DNA of 64,000 nucleotides from Microvirga calopogonii (GCF_003347665.1 NZ_QDGA01000021.1:23727-87726), one strand, 5' to 3'; shown: positions 52,728 to 62,373, numbered from the stretch's first letter. The notes: a model not told the origin generated them from the letters alone. Translations and numbers: made by a program.

Positions 52728-53410
52728 AAGCTCGACCCTGTTGCGGCGTCTCAAGCACAGAGTCATGATCTACTATCTGTTAGCCGAGCATTTTGGAAAA
52801 CTGTCTCTGTTCAGTGGCCGAATCCAACGTCGCATAAGAGTTGAACCCCTGGCGGCATACCACCCGGGTCACGGAGACGCTGACGAGAATGGGTGTTCAA
52901 CGGCAGCACTCAGAAAAGTTCGGTCCCAGGAGCCGCAATGCGGAGACTTGTTCTGAGGCACTCGCCATGAGCATGGACGGTCCTGAATATAGCGACGAGT
53001 GCGGAAGGGGCTAGTCGCTGCCGTGCAACGTTGGCTCGATGGAGCGCTAACTTGGCGGCAAAAGATACATTCATTACCCGTACCTACCGCCTTGCAAGAC
53101 GCGTGGATGGCGGTGAACTACATGGGTCCGCTGGTCGCAACACTTCGGCCGAGACCTCTTGAATCTGCCTTTCCGTCTGACGCGCCGGATGATGGAAATC
53201 GTCATGTCTTTCTCACTTCCCGCTTCTGACATTGTTCCATGTCAGAGCGGTTGATGTTGCACTTTATCAAGGCGCATGAGAGCGAAGGCCCTACTCGGAA
53301 GCTGCTGATTTCACGTCCAAACGAGACGCCCGGCAGATTGACAAATGGCAAGGCCATCGGCACCGCGATCAGGTAGGTGAGTATGAGGTGGTGTTGGGAA
53401 GATGGAATCT
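52728..53410. other. Gap of about 680 bases without a supported gene
   Basis: Two plus-strand frames of about 70 codons (52741-52956 and 52999-53229) have no good ribosome site and no family resemblance. Nothing else is seen. Confidence 0.4.
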
Positions 53411-53635
53411 ATGCCCAAATACTTCTTCAATATCGTCCTGAATGGCCAGCCGACAGTGGATGGACGGGGACAGATTTTCCCGGATGAAAGTGCCGCGCGG
53501 GCACATGCCGGCCATCTTACCCTGCTTCTCGCGGACCGTTGCCGCGACCCGATAAACAGCTTTGTCGCCGTGAGTGGGATGGATGGTTGTCTTGTCTTCA
53601 AGGTGGCGTTTCAGCCATCCGAGCCGCAGGCATGA
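53411..53635 (+). CDS. DUF6894-family small protein
   Basis: About 74 residues. 'MPKYFFNIVLNG' followed by 'DGRGQIFPDESAARAHA' is the typical DUF6894 pattern, small proteins abundant in Methylobacteriaceae and other Hyphomicrobiales and of unknown function. The start at 53411 matches the family's 'MPxYFF' opening; three more residues are possible. Confidence 0.75.
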   Translation: MPKYFFNIVLNGQPTVDGRGQIFPDESAARAHAGHLTLLLADRCRDPINSFVAVSGMDGCLVFKVAFQPSEPQA

Positions 53636-53665
53636 AAATTGAACCGATAATGCCGATGAGCACTG

Positions 53666-53881
53666 TTAAAAGACGACACAGGGTGCGCCGCCTAATGGAA
53701 TGAACGCGATCTTGCGCCCTCTGTCCCATAACTCTACAGCGTTGCCATTGGCGTATTCCTTAGCCTTGCTGATCGCCTCCTCGTCGGTTTGGCAGATCAG
53801 GGCATGAGCTATGAGGATCCCGCCCCTGGGATCGATCACATAGGCGCGATAAACCGGATGGCTGGTAAGCGGAGTGTCCAT
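53666..53881 (-). CDS. Small conserved hypothetical protein
   Basis: About 71 residues: 'VYRAYVIDPRGGILIAHALI', 'TDEEAISKAKEYANG' and 'VELWDRGRKIAFIPL'. The pattern (beta strand, acidic helix, 'VELW-x-R') is like many rhizobial small proteins of unknown function. It is convergent with the DUF6894 gene. Confidence 0.6.
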   Translation of the reverse strand: MDTPLTSHPVYRAYVIDPRGGILIAHALICQTDEEAISKAKEYANGNAVELWDRGRKIAFIPLGGAPCVVF

Positions 53882-54063
53882 GGCGCCCCTCTACCACCAG
53901 TGTGAGGGTGGCAGACCGTTCTGGTTCAACACTCACATTTTTAACTCATGTTAACACGCGAGGACAGGCGCCAAATTGTCCCTATAGGTTTAATCCGAAA
54001 GGCCGACTCAGCGGATGAGAGGCTCCTACACGCGTTGTGCCATGAGAGCGTGTCTCCGCCGAG

Positions 54064-54186
54064 CTAAAGGTGCCGACGCCGTGCCGTTGGAACTCGTACC
54101 CGCGCATCCTCGCTTCGGGCGAGCGCGAGCACGGATAGAACAACCGCGAGCAGGAGCGGAAGGATCATAACGGCTGAGGCAACCAT
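54064..54186 (-). CDS. Candidate 40-residue membrane protein
   Basis: 'MVASAVMILPLLLAVVLSVL' is a single hydrophobic helix followed by a very basic tail ('RVRVPTARRRHL'). GGGGAGAAG lies just before the ATG, a strong ribosome site. It is the last of three small minus-strand frames. No family recognised. Confidence 0.45.
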   Translation of the reverse strand: MVASAVMILPLLLAVVLSVLALARSEDARVRVPTARRRHL

Positions 54187-54215
54187 GAAGGCTTCTCCCC
54201 TGAAACAGAGAGCGG

Positions 54216-54431
54216 CTACAGGCTCGGAATGGTGATCGAGACGGCAACGCCAACAATCAGGGGAATGCAGACGACGTGCCTGTACCGAGGCAGGACCAGG
54301 GACGTGACTTCGACCAGGCCATGACGGCTGCGCTGCGCTCGCGTACTGCCCTCAGACTCAGACAGGATGCTACCCAGGTATGCCAAAGTCTCATCATTGT
54401 CGTTGAGTGCGGATTCATCAAAAACGGGCAT
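54216..54431 (-). CDS. Candidate small membrane protein (71 residues)
   Basis: An acidic N-terminus ('MPVFDESALNDNDETLAYLG') is followed by one C-terminal hydrophobic segment ('HVVCIPLIVGVAVSITIPSL'). The ribosome site is weak; a start at 54443 is also possible. It lies between two other small frames with the same direction. Confidence 0.4.
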   Translation of the reverse strand: MPVFDESALNDNDETLAYLGSILSESEGSTRAQRSRHGLVEVTSLVLPRYRHVVCIPLIVGVAVSITIPSL

Positions 54432-54471
54432 GCCGGGCCCCATTCAGTAGAGGTGAAAATCGGCGAGGCGA

Positions 54472-54678
54472 TCAATGAAGCGGAGCGGTTGCTTCATCCC
54501 CTCCATCGGGCGAAGTCAGAGCCGGGGCATGACGCATGACGCCGTCCACCCGCATTTGAATCGCGCTCCGACTGAAGGCCAGTCCGGTCGCGAAATCTGC
54601 GGCCCCGATGAGGGCCGTCAGCGCCAGGGCGGCGCGTGCTCCGGCACTAAGGAAGGAGATAGGACGAGCGACATTCAT
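54472..54678 (-). CDS. Candidate small secreted or membrane protein (68 residues)
   Basis: 'MNVARPISFLSAGARAALAL' starts a hydrophobic stretch to about residue 33, then a polar tail ending 'GGDEATAPLH'. GGGAGA precedes the ATG at a good distance. A tripartite TGTCGC/TGTAAC/TGTAAT element, shared with the fnr-like gene, lies 75 bases upstream, which supports real expression. Confidence 0.5.
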   Translation of the reverse strand: MNVARPISFLSAGARAALALTALIGAADFATGLAFSRSAIQMRVDGVMRHAPALTSPDGGDEATAPLH

Positions 54679-54753
54679 GACTGTCTCCCATCGTGATCAG
54701 GACCATAAAATCCTGCTCCTGTTACGTCCGAACCACGCAGCCGTGAAATCGTG

Positions 54754-54777
54754 TGTCGCTTTGTAACGGTTTGTAAT
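54754..54777. promoter_or_regulatory. Shared tripartite direct-repeat element, copy 1
   Basis: TGTCGC (54754-54759), TGTAAC (54762-54767) and TGTAAT (54772-54777), with 2- and 4-base spacers. The same arrangement is at 58643-58666. In both places it lies 75-81 bases upstream of a minus-strand start. Direct repeats at such spacing fit an OmpR-type response regulator. Confidence 0.55.
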
Positions 54778-54828
54778 CGCCCCGCAGGCGTGGCTTGCCC
54801 TCCAGCTTAGATTACCACAAAGCCTGGA

Positions 54829-57573
54829 CTATGGTCCTCGGGTCTCGAGGATCTCTCGAAGTGTTCGCGCCAGTTCCAATGTGCTGTAGGGCTTCTTGAG
54901 CCAACGCGCCTCGGTAGCCTGGCCGCGCCGGACCAGATCCAGCTCGGCATAGCCTGACGTGAACAGCACCTTGATCTCGGGTCGTCTGACATGGACGGCC
55001 TCGGCCAGATCGTTTCCGGTCATGCCGCCGGGCATCACCATGTCGGTAAACAGCAGGTCGATCTCCGGATGGAGGTCAAGCATTGCCAGCGCCGCGGGGC
55101 CGCTGGCCGCATCCAGGACGCGGTACCCGAGATCCTGCAGACGGGCCGCCGTCATCCGTCGTACCCGCGGCTCGTCTTCGACCAAAAGCACGGTCTCATT
55201 CTGTCCATGCAGGGCTTCCACGGATATCACGGGTGCGGGCGCCTCCACGACCTCATCCAGAATCGCGACACGTGGCAGATACATCCTGATCGTCGTCCCA
55301 TGACCGGGTTCGCTGTAGATCATCACATGGCCACCCGACTGCTTGACGAAGCCATAGACCATCGACAGGCCAAGCCCGCTTCCGGCCCCCACTTCCTTCG
55401 TGGTGAAGAACGGCTCGAACGCGCGCTCCTGTATCTCCCTGGGCATGCCGGTGCCGGTATCGGTAACGGCCACCAGCACGTAGCGACCAGCTCGTACTTC
55501 CGGATGCATCCGGGCGTAGTCCGGCTCGAGCTCCGCATTCTCGGCCATGATCGTCAGCCGACCGCCGGCCGGCATGGCATCGCGTGCGTTGATCGCCAGG
55601 TTCAGGATCGCGTTCTGCAGCTGGCTTGGATCGACTAGGATCTGCCAGAGGTCACTGTCCGAACGGCTCCTTACCTGGATCGTCTCCCCCAAGGTCCGTC
55701 GCAACAGGGGCGTCATCTCGCCCAGGAGATCTCCGACATCAGTCAGTGTGGGCTGCAGCGGCTGCCGACGCCCGAAGGCAAGCAGTCTCTCGGTCAGCTG
55801 GGCACCATGTTCAGCCGTCTCTCGCGCCTCTCTCACCAATTCCAGTTCACGATGGTCCGTCAGCCGCATCTCAAGCATTTCGAGATTGCCGAGAATAACG
55901 GTAAGCAGGTTGTTGAAGTCGTGCGCAACGCCGCCGGTCAGTTGGCCGACAGCCTCCATCTTCTGAGCTTGGCGCAGCTCCTGCTCGACCTTCTGAGTCG
56001 TGGTGAGATCACGGATAAAGCCGGTGAATATGTGCTGTCCACCCACCTTCACTTCGCCTACGGCGAGTTCCATCGGAAACACGCTGCCGTCCTTGCGCTG
56101 ACCGCTGACAACACGACCGATGCCGATGATGCGCTTCTCACCCGTCCGCAGGTAACGTTCCAGGTAGCCGTCATGCGCCTCCCGATATGGCGAAGGCATC
56201 AACATGCTGATGTTTCGCCCGATCACCTCGTCGGGCAGATACCCGAACAGGATTGCCGCCGAGCGGCTGAAAGACTCGACGGTTCCCTTTTCGCTGATCG
56301 TGATCAGGGCCTCCGGCACCGTTTCCAGAATGGAATGAAGTCGCGCCTCGCGTTCCTGTAAGATCGCTTCTGAGTGCTTGCGGGCCGTGATGTCGACGGC
56401 GGCGGCAATCGCTCCGACTACGGCGCCTGAGCGGTCTCGCAGTGGCGAGGCATTGTACAGCAGGTCCACGCGCCGACCGTCCTCGAAGCGGCTTCCCCAC
56501 TCCTCGTTGCGCACTTCCTCACCTTGGATCGCCCGCCGAAGGGGCGCTTGATCCGGCGTGACCTCCGCGCCATTCCGGAAGATGCGGCGTTGGGACAATG
56601 GCCCGGATTGCGGATCCGACGACCCGAATACGAGAGACAGTTCGGGCAGCTCGGAGGCAAGCCGATTGGCCCTTACGTCGCGCAGGTCGGGATCGTAGGT
56701 AAACCAGACTGCCACCGGGGCAGTCTCGATCAGGGCCTCCCACTCCGTCGTCCGCGCCTGCAGGGCCGCCTCGGAAGCCTTGCGTTCCGTCAGGTCGAGC
56801 ACGAACACCGCGAAGGTGTGGCCATTGTTGACCGAAGCCAGTTTCATGAGAACCGGGATGCGTTCGCCGTTTCGGAGATATTCCTTTTCGTACATGGAGG
56901 AGACGCCATGGGCCCGCGCCTCGGCGATGGCGCGCTCGTCGGCGGCCAGCCATTCGGGTGGCGTGATCTCGTCCCAGCGCACCCGGCCTGCGCGGAGATC
57001 AGTCAGTGAGCGGCCGATCAGATCGAGATAGGCCTTGTTGGCCTCGATCACACGACCATCGGCGTCCGACAGGATCGCCCCGATGGGGATAGCCTCCAGG
57101 ATGGTGCGCAGCCGGGCCTCACTTGCCCGTTGCACCTCTTCGGCCTGCTTGCGCTCACCGATATCCTCGACGATGGAAAGACGGTAAGGGCGCTCTGGAT
57201 CGGCCGCGGCCAAGGACGAGGTCACCCGAACCCAGGCGGTTGTACCGTTCTTGCGCAGATAGCGCTTCTCGATCCGATAGCTGGGAATCTCGCGTGCCAT
57301 GAGTCGGGCCGCGAGCGCCAACACCCGCGGCCGATCCTCTGGGTGAACGATCTCCTCGAAGCTGCGCCCGATCAGCTCATCTCTGGCATAGCCGAGCAGG
57401 GTGCACACGGCGGCGTTCACGTCGAGCAGGCGGCCGCCGCTATCCACCAGCTCGATGCCTACCACGGCTTGGTCGAACACCAGCTGAAAGAGCGAGTGAT
57501 CGGGGCCGTTGACCAGATCGCTCGTCCCTCCGGCAGAACCCAATGGATACCTCCCTTTGACACCCTGGCTCAT
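54829..57573 (-). CDS. Hybrid sensor histidine kinase with FixL-like heme PAS and receiver
   Basis: About 914 residues. Four PAS modules (about 28-150, 152-270, 275-400, 408-525), then HisKA with H551 ('GGVAHDFNN'), HATPase (N662 in 'LAINARDAM', G boxes 'DTGTGM' and '[11 protein letters not shown]') and a receiver (about 793-914; D844, S873, K894). No membrane segment, so cytoplasmic. The fourth PAS is close to the FixL oxygen-sensing domain: '[14 protein letters not shown]' and '[20 protein letters not shown]' contain H467 and R487, matching the heme-ligand His and the distal Arg of FixL. It is beside an FNR-type regulator and a response regulator. Confidence 0.88.
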   Translation of the reverse strand: MSQGVKGRYPLGSAGGTSDLVNGPDHSLFQLVFDQAVVGIELVDSGGRLLDVNAAVCTLLGYARDELIGRSFEEIVHPEDRPRVLALAARLMAREIPSYRIEKRYLRKNGTTAWVRVTSSLAAADPERPYRLSIVEDIGERKQAEEVQRASEARLRTILEAIPIGAILSDADGRVIEANKAYLDLIGRSLTDLRAGRVRWDEITPPEWLAADERAIAEARAHGVSSMYEKEYLRNGERIPVLMKLASVNNGHTFAVFVLDLTERKASEAALQARTTEWEALIETAPVAVWFTYDPDLRDVRANRLASELPELSLVFGSSDPQSGPLSQRRIFRNGAEVTPDQAPLRRAIQGEEVRNEEWGSRFEDGRRVDLLYNASPLRDRSGAVVGAIAAAVDITARKHSEAILQEREARLHSILETVPEALITISEKGTVESFSRSAAILFGYLPDEVIGRNISMLMPSPYREAHDGYLERYLRTGEKRIIGIGRVVSGQRKDGSVFPMELAVGEVKVGGQHIFTGFIRDLTTTQKVEQELRQAQKMEAVGQLTGGVAHDFNNLLTVILGNLEMLEMRLTDHRELELVREARETAEHGAQLTERLLAFGRRQPLQPTLTDVGDLLGEMTPLLRRTLGETIQVRSRSDSDLWQILVDPSQLQNAILNLAINARDAMPAGGRLTIMAENAELEPDYARMHPEVRAGRYVLVAVTDTGTGMPREIQERAFEPFFTTKEVGAGSGLGLSMVYGFVKQSGGHVMIYSEPGHGTTIRMYLPRVAILDEVVEAPAPVISVEALHGQNETVLLVEDEPRVRRMTAARLQDLGYRVLDAASGPAALAMLDLHPEIDLLFTDMVMPGGMTGNDLAEAVHVRRPEIKVLFTSGYAELDLVRRGQATEARWLKKPYSTLELARTLREILETRGP

Positions 57574-57713
57574 GCGATCCGATCCCCGCCCCTGTTCCGA
57601 ACTCTTCGGACCAAAAGCGAAATTACCGCCAGACCCGGGCGATCGTCGGCAACTTCGCGTCAGTCCGGAATATGATTGCTCCGCCCCATTCCGGGCTGGC
57701 TTCCAGACTAGAG

Positions 57714-57775
57714 CATCGTGCGGAAATGTGGACTTGCGCTTTTGGGACCGGCCTGATGCTCACCCACCAAATGCA
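57714..57775. repeat. REP-like palindromic repeat
   Basis: AGAGCATCGTGCGG ... TTTTGGGACCGGCCTGATGCTC is a diverged unit of the same family as the repeats at 9561-9663 and 59587-59745. Confidence 0.5.
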
Positions 57776-57811
57776 CATCCTTAGATGTGGAAGACATCGC
57801 CTCCTCGACAA

Positions 57812-58561
57812 TCAATGCGGCCACTTTGCCGGGGTCCAGCCCGGAGCCTGCGGCTCGGCGTCGTCGAACTCGCCGGCGAGACGTTGCAGATCCGTCATCC
57901 GAAGCAGGATGATCCTGTGGCGTCCGTCCAAGGCGACCAATCCGTCGCGCTTGAGCTTCGACAGGACTCGGCAGACGGTCTCAATGGTCAGGCCGAGATA
58001 ATCGGCGATGTCCTGGCGCGTCATGGGCAGCTCAATGGTCACCGGACGCCTTTGGTCGGCTCCCGTCCGGAGTGCTGCGGACACCAGGAAATGAGCCGCC
58101 CGCTCCTCGGCCCCCAATTGCCCCAGCACGATGATATGCTGCCTGGCGTCGCGGATCTCCTCAAAGACCTTCGCGAGAAACAGGGACTGCAAAGGCCTGG
58201 CCTCCTCGCTCATCGCCCGCAGGCGGGCACGGCTCAGCCGCCGCAGCCGCACTGGCGTAACGGCTTCGGCCGTGTAGCAATATGTTCCCTCGCAGGAGAG
58301 CCCGAGCGTCTCGCCGGCAAACCTGAAACCCATGATCGCCCGTCGTCCGTCGGGCAGGAGGCGGTACAGGCGCAGGCAGCCCTCGACGATCTGAAAGATG
58401 TCGGACGCCATATCGCCCTCCCAGAACACTCCCTCCCCGGCGGCGAACTTGTCTGCGGGCTGGCCGGCAAACAGATGCTCCAAGGTCAAATCCTCCGATG
58501 AAATGCCGGATATCGGTAGGGTTGCGCTTCCAGCTGAGGGAAGGAGATGGGAGGAGTACAT
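57812..58561 (-). CDS. CRP/FNR-family transcriptional regulator (FixK-like)
   Basis: About 249 residues: a cNMP-like sensor domain (about 28-140) and a helix-turn-helix 'TRQDIADYLGLTIETVCRVL' with the Glu/Arg spacing that reads TTGAT half sites. The four-Cys Fe-S set of true FNR is not present at the N-terminus, so it is more FixK-like and may depend on an upstream kinase. It is divergent from the response-regulator gene and near the FixL-like hybrid kinase. The tripartite element at 58643-58666 lies upstream of its start. Confidence 0.87.
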   Translation of the reverse strand: MYSSHLLPSAGSATLPISGISSEDLTLEHLFAGQPADKFAAGEGVFWEGDMASDIFQIVEGCLRLYRLLPDGRRAIMGFRFAGETLGLSCEGTYCYTAEAVTPVRLRRLSRARLRAMSEEARPLQSLFLAKVFEEIRDARQHIIVLGQLGAEERAAHFLVSAALRTGADQRRPVTIELPMTRQDIADYLGLTIETVCRVLSKLKRDGLVALDGRHRIILLRMTDLQRLAGEFDDAEPQAPGWTPAKWPH

Positions 58562-58642
58562 AGGATGCTCCGATCACGATCCTGACTGTCGTGACTACAG
58601 CAGGCGAATGTCACACCTGTGCCGTTGTCCCGTGCGATTGTA

Positions 58643-58666
58643 TGTCGCCCTGTAACGGTTCGTGAC
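58643..58666. promoter_or_regulatory. Shared tripartite direct-repeat element, copy 2
   Basis: TGTCGC (58643-58648), TGTAAC (58651-58656), CGTGAC (58661-58666), with the same 2- and 4-base spacers as copy 1. It sits between the divergent fnr-like and response-regulator genes, 81 bases from the former's start. Confidence 0.55.
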
Positions 58667-58848
58667 AGAACCTCTGACAGGGGATTGCAAATGGCCGGCA
58701 CAGTCGCTCTCGGAGGTGGGACGAATGCTTCGGAGACAGCTTACAGCTGGACCGTGGTGATTCAGGAGGATTTCCATATTCCAAATCCGTCCGGTAACGT
58801 GGCAGCATCAACGTCAAGAGCGACGGAACTCATGGACCTTAGCCCGAG

Positions 58849-59586
58849 ATGACAGAGGCGCCGCATATCCTCATCGTAGATGACGATGCCAAAATCCGTC
58901 AGATGCTCACCCGCTATCTGACCGATGAAGGTTTTCAGGTCAGCGCCGCCGCCAACGGCGAGGCCATGCGGGAATGCCTGATCCGTGCGAAGATCGATCT
59001 GGTGCTCCTGGATCTGGTCCTACCCGGCGAGGACGGCTTTCAGCTTGCCCGGGAGGTCCGAGCGCGGCCGCGTACGGACAAGACCGGTATCATCATGCTG
59101 ACCGGAAGGTCCGACATGGTCGACATGGTGGTGGGTCTCGAGGTGGGAGCCGACGACTACATCGCCAAGCCGTTTCACCTACGCGAGGTCCTGGCCCGGA
59201 TCAGGAGCGTCCTACGCCGCACCCATCCTGCCTTGCCGGTGGAATCAAGCTCTACAGCGCCTCCGGATGCCGGCGACATCATCCGGTTCGACGGATGGAG
59301 GCTCGATCTCGGACGGCGGGAGCTGAAGGCGCCGGACGGCTCCGAGATCGCGCTGACCACGGGAGAATTCGAGCTTTTGGCGACGTTGGCCCGCCATCCG
59401 GGCCGAGTGCTTAATCGCGACCAGCTGATGGACCTGACGCGTGGCCGACACTGGGAGGCCATCGATCGCTCGATCGACGCCCAGGTGGCGCGTCTTCGGC
59501 GCAAGATCGAGCCCGATCCGAAGCACCCCATGCTCGTGAAATCGGTGCGAGGCGTTGGATACGTGTTCACGGGACACGTTCACTAG
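58849..59586 (+). CDS. OmpR-family response regulator
   Basis: About 245 residues: a receiver with D55 ('LVLLDLVLPGEDGF'), T85 and K107 ('YIAKPF'), and an OmpR-type winged helix (about 140-240; 'ALTTGEFELLATLARHPGR', 'RGVGYVF'). No cognate kinase is adjacent in the same direction, but the hybrid kinase is 1.3 kb away and could feed it directly or by phosphorelay. Confidence 0.9.
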   Translation: MTEAPHILIVDDDAKIRQMLTRYLTDEGFQVSAAANGEAMRECLIRAKIDLVLLDLVLPGEDGFQLAREVRARPRTDKTGIIMLTGRSDMVDMVVGLEVGADDYIAKPFHLREVLARIRSVLRRTHPALPVESSSTAPPDAGDIIRFDGWRLDLGRRELKAPDGSEIALTTGEFELLATLARHPGRVLNRDQLMDLTRGRHWEAIDRSIDAQVARLRRKIEPDPKHPMLVKSVRGVGYVFTGHVH

Positions 59587-59745
59587 CGCATCGGGCGGAA
59601 AAGTGGACCCGGTTTTCCGCCTCATCCGATGCGCCAGTCAAGAGAAGGAGCATCGGATGAATCCCAAAAGTGGTGTCCACTTTTGGGTCCGAGGCTCTAA
59701 GGCACCGAACGCAAAAGTGGGAACCGGTTTTGCGTGGAAAGATGC
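59587..59745. repeat. Cluster of three REP-like palindromic units
   Basis: GCGCATCGGGCGGAAAAG pairs with CTTTTCCGCC-type sequence ending GATGCGC in the first unit. The next has CCCAAAAGTGGTGTCCACTT. The third has CGCAAAAGTGGGAACCGGTT, the reverse of the core seen at 9561-9663. All lie between the convergent response regulator and fdhD, where they may act as terminators. Confidence 0.75.
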
Positions 59746-59759
59746 AATGGAGCGAAAGT

Positions 59760-60665
59760 TTAAAGCCCCGAACGTGAAGCCGATTTCGCATCCGGGGCTT
59801 TGATTCGATCGATCCCATGGAAGACCGTCATGGTGTCGCGGCGGGCGATACCGATGAGTGTGATGTCGAGATGCCGTGCTCGCTCCAAGGCGAGCGAGGT
59901 GGGCGCCGAGATCGAAACGAGGGTTCTCGCCCCGAAGGCGGCAACCTTCTCCACCAGCTCGAAGGAACAGCGGCTCGTGACGACGACGAAACCGCTTTCC
60001 GGTTTCGTACCCGCCCGGCATGCCGCCCCGATGAGTTTGTCGAGAGCATTATGACGGCCGACATCCTCGCGCACGAAGCGGATGGTTCCATCGAGATCGG
60101 CCCAGGCGGCGGCATGGACGGCATGGGTCAACTCGTTGAGAGCCTGCTGACGATCGAGATCGAGGAGAGCCGAATGAATGGCCGATATGGCGATGACCGG
60201 CGCTCGTCCTTCGGGTGCCCGGGCCTGAGGCAGGGCCTTCAGGTCATCGATGCCGCACAATCCGCAGCCCGTTCGTCCCGACAGGGCGCGCTTTCGTGCC
60301 AGATGTTCGTGCAGCCTGTCCGGAACCAGATCGATGGCGAGACGAAGGCCGCGCTCATCCTGTTCGACATGAATGCCACGAATATCCTGCGAATGCCTGA
60401 TGACACCCTCGGTCAGGCTGAAGCCTAAAGCGAAATCGTCCAGGTAGGAGGGTGTCGTCATCATGACGGCGAATGGAATTCCGCCATAGACAAGATTGAC
60501 CGGCACCTCCGACGGGATCGCCCGCGTTCCTCGCAACACCCCAGTCCCATCGAAAGGAATAACCGTGATCGGTGCCTCCAGAGCAGTAGGGTTCGTGGGA
60601 TCCTCATGCTCCTGCCTGGCATCCTTAACCGGCGTCATAGGCTCCCCTGCTCCAAGCGCATTCAT
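59760..60665 (-). CDS. fdhD: Formate dehydrogenase accessory sulfurtransferase FdhD
   Basis: About 301 residues. The sulfur-carrying pair C134/C137 is in 'SGRTGCGLCGIDDLK'; the Mo-cofactor-binding segments 'REDVGRHNALDKLIGAA' and 'VTSRCSFELVEKVAAFGA' are present. It transfers sulfur from IscS to the molybdenum cofactor of formate dehydrogenase. It is divergent from selD, the usual partner when formate dehydrogenase contains selenocysteine. The dehydrogenase itself is not in this window. Confidence 0.93.
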   Translation of the reverse strand: MNALGAGEPMTPVKDARQEHEDPTNPTALEAPITVIPFDGTGVLRGTRAIPSEVPVNLVYGGIPFAVMMTTPSYLDDFALGFSLTEGVIRHSQDIRGIHVEQDERGLRLAIDLVPDRLHEHLARKRALSGRTGCGLCGIDDLKALPQARAPEGRAPVIAISAIHSALLDLDRQQALNELTHAVHAAAWADLDGTIRFVREDVGRHNALDKLIGAACRAGTKPESGFVVVTSRCSFELVEKVAAFGARTLVSISAPTSLALERARHLDITLIGIARRDTMTVFHGIDRIKAPDAKSASRSGL

Positions 60666-60831
60666 GGTAATTCATCGGCAGCCTCTCCATAGGGGCATTC
60701 CGCGCATCGAAACGCAAGATCCTGGCCCCGCCCTCAGAGCTTGACTGCCAGGGTAACGCCCTGAAGATCAGCGTGGTTGCCTTACGCGCCCCGACCTGAA
60801 ACCATGCTTTGAAAATGAGAGGAGGACGCTC

Positions 60832-61878
60832 ATGGATACGCAAAACGTTCGGCTCAGTCATTTGTCCCATGGTGGCGGCTGCGGATGCAAACTGGCACCG
60901 TCCGTCCTCCAGCAACTTCTCTCCGAGCAGCCGGCGGTCGGGCCGTTCCGGCAGCTTCTCGTCGGCACTGAAACGGCGGATGATGCAGCCGTCTGGCAAC
61001 TGGATGACGAGACCTGCATCATCGCCACCACGGATTTCTTCATGCCGATGGTGGATGATCCGTTCGATTTCGGACGCATCGCGGCAACCAACGCTATTTC
61101 GGACGTCTATGCCATGGGCGGGCGCCCGATCATGGCGCTGGCGATCCTCGGCATGCCGCTGGGCAAGATTGGCCCTGCGACCGTTCGGGAGATCCTGAGG
61201 GGCGGCGCCGCGATCTGCGCCGAAGCGGGCATCCCGGTGGCAGGCGGGCACTCCATCGACTGCCCCGAGCCCGTATACGGCCTTGCGGTGATCGGAACGG
61301 CGAAACCCGGCGAGATCCGCCGCAACAGCGGAGCGCAAGCCGGGGACGCACTGATCCTGACGAAGGCCCTGGGCGTCGGCATCTATTCGGCGGCCTTCAA
61401 GAAGGATGCGCTTGCCCCGGAAGCCTACGCGGAAATGATAAGCTCGGTCACCCTGCTCAACAGGATCGGCGCCGAGCTCGCCCGGGACCCCGACGTCCAT
61501 GCCATCACGGATGTGACCGGCTTCGGTGTTCTCGGGCACGGCCTCGAAATGGCTCGCGGGTCCGGCCTGACCCTGAGCATCGACCATGCCCGCCTGCCCT
61601 TGCTTCGGGAAGCCCAATCGCTTGCCCGGACAGGCTATGTGACAGGCGCCTCGACACGCAATTGGGACAGCTACGCGGACGGCATCCTGCTGCCCGACGG
61701 CCTCGAGCCATGGCAGAGGCAATTGCTCACGGATCCCCAGACCTCTGGCGGGCTCCTCGTCGCCTGCGCGCCGGGGCGGGCAGAGCAGATTCTCGGGCGC
61801 ATCGTCGAGGCCGGCTATCCATCGGCGCGGATCATCGGCCGAGCGGAGGCGGGATCGCCGCAGGTCAAAGTGGTCTAG
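60832..61878 (+). CDS. selD: Selenide, water dikinase SelD
   Basis: About 348 residues. The catalytic N-terminal '[14 protein letters not shown]' holds C17 and K20; the enzyme uses Cys, not selenocysteine, at the active site. ATP/Mg-binding segments '[12 protein letters not shown]', '[15 protein letters not shown]' and '[19 protein letters not shown]' are intact. It makes selenophosphate from selenide and ATP for selenocysteine (and selenouridine) synthesis. Confidence 0.95.
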   Translation: MDTQNVRLSHLSHGGGCGCKLAPSVLQQLLSEQPAVGPFRQLLVGTETADDAAVWQLDDETCIIATTDFFMPMVDDPFDFGRIAATNAISDVYAMGGRPIMALAILGMPLGKIGPATVREILRGGAAICAEAGIPVAGGHSIDCPEPVYGLAVIGTAKPGEIRRNSGAQAGDALILTKALGVGIYSAAFKKDALAPEAYAEMISSVTLLNRIGAELARDPDVHAITDVTGFGVLGHGLEMARGSGLTLSIDHARLPLLREAQSLARTGYVTGASTRNWDSYADGILLPDGLEPWQRQLLTDPQTSGGLLVACAPGRAEQILGRIVEAGYPSARIIGRAEAGSPQVKVV

Positions 61879-61946
61879 GGAACCTCCGGAACTCACCGCG
61901 CTCCGCCACGTTGCTCCGAGAGCTTAGCCAAGAGGAGCCGGACGCC

Positions 61947-62282
61947 ATGCGTGCCCCCCTGATCCTTCTCGTTGCGGCTGTCGGCTTATCGACACCGTGT
62001 TGGGCGCAGACTGCGGGACTGAATCCCTGCCCGGAAGAGCCTGCGACCACGGCCGCGACGGCGCCCGATCAGAACAATCAAGCCGCCGGCACTTCGCCGG
62101 GAACGGCAGGATCGTCCGGTTGGACCGGCGGCCTTGGCGGCTCCTATATCGGTACGACTCCCAAAGGACCCACCCCGGAATCGCCGTCGGATCATCCCGC
62201 GACAGCAAGTGGCCTTGATCCCATGAAAAACGCTGCCGCGGCTCCGGCCGGGTCGTCCCGTGGGTGCAACCCATCCCATTGA
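61947..62282 (+). CDS. Hypothetical secreted low-complexity protein
   Basis: About 111 residues. A signal peptide ('MRAPLILLVAAVGLSTPCWA') is followed by a disordered Ala/Pro/Gly/Thr-rich body ('EEPATTAATAPDQNNQ', 'GGLGGSYIGTTPKGPTPE') and a final Cys ('GCNPSH'). AGGAG lies upstream of the ATG. Similar Ala/Pro/Thr-rich exported proteins are common in Methylobacteriaceae. The function is unknown. Confidence 0.65.
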   Translation: MRAPLILLVAAVGLSTPCWAQTAGLNPCPEEPATTAATAPDQNNQAAGTSPGTAGSSGWTGGLGGSYIGTTPKGPTPESPSDHPATASGLDPMKNAAAAPAGSSRGCNPSH

Positions 62283-62340
62283 TCGCGGCACAGGCGGACG
62301 AACGCTAATTCCGTCCGTGCGTCAGGCCGATGGGTGACGA

Positions 62341-62370
62341 TGGCGGAAGAGAGTGGGAGTCGAACCCACC
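62341..62370 (-). tRNA. selC: 3' end of tRNA-Sec (selC), interrupted
   Basis: The minus strand reads GTGGGTTCGACTCCCAC (T arm with five paired bases and the TTCGACT loop), then TCTCTTCCGCCA (acceptor 3' strand, discriminator G and encoded CCA). The TCTTCCGCCA ending is that of bacterial tRNA-Sec. The matching 5' GGAAGAG and a UCA anticodon loop are not found within reach: the sequence breaks off exactly where the IS1380-type element begins. The remainder should lie beyond base 64000. It is adjacent to selD and fdhD, which supports the identity. Confidence 0.65.
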
Positions 62371-62373
62371 TAG

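Noticed and set aside
59802..59815. Possible FNR box (TTGATTCGATCGAT) near fdhD
   Set aside because: The right half does not match ATCAA and the site lies inside the 3' end of fdhD, not in a promoter.
60625..61896. Minus-strand frame of 423 codons opposite selD
   Set aside because: SelD is certain from its catalytic motif; the opposite frame shows only shadow composition.
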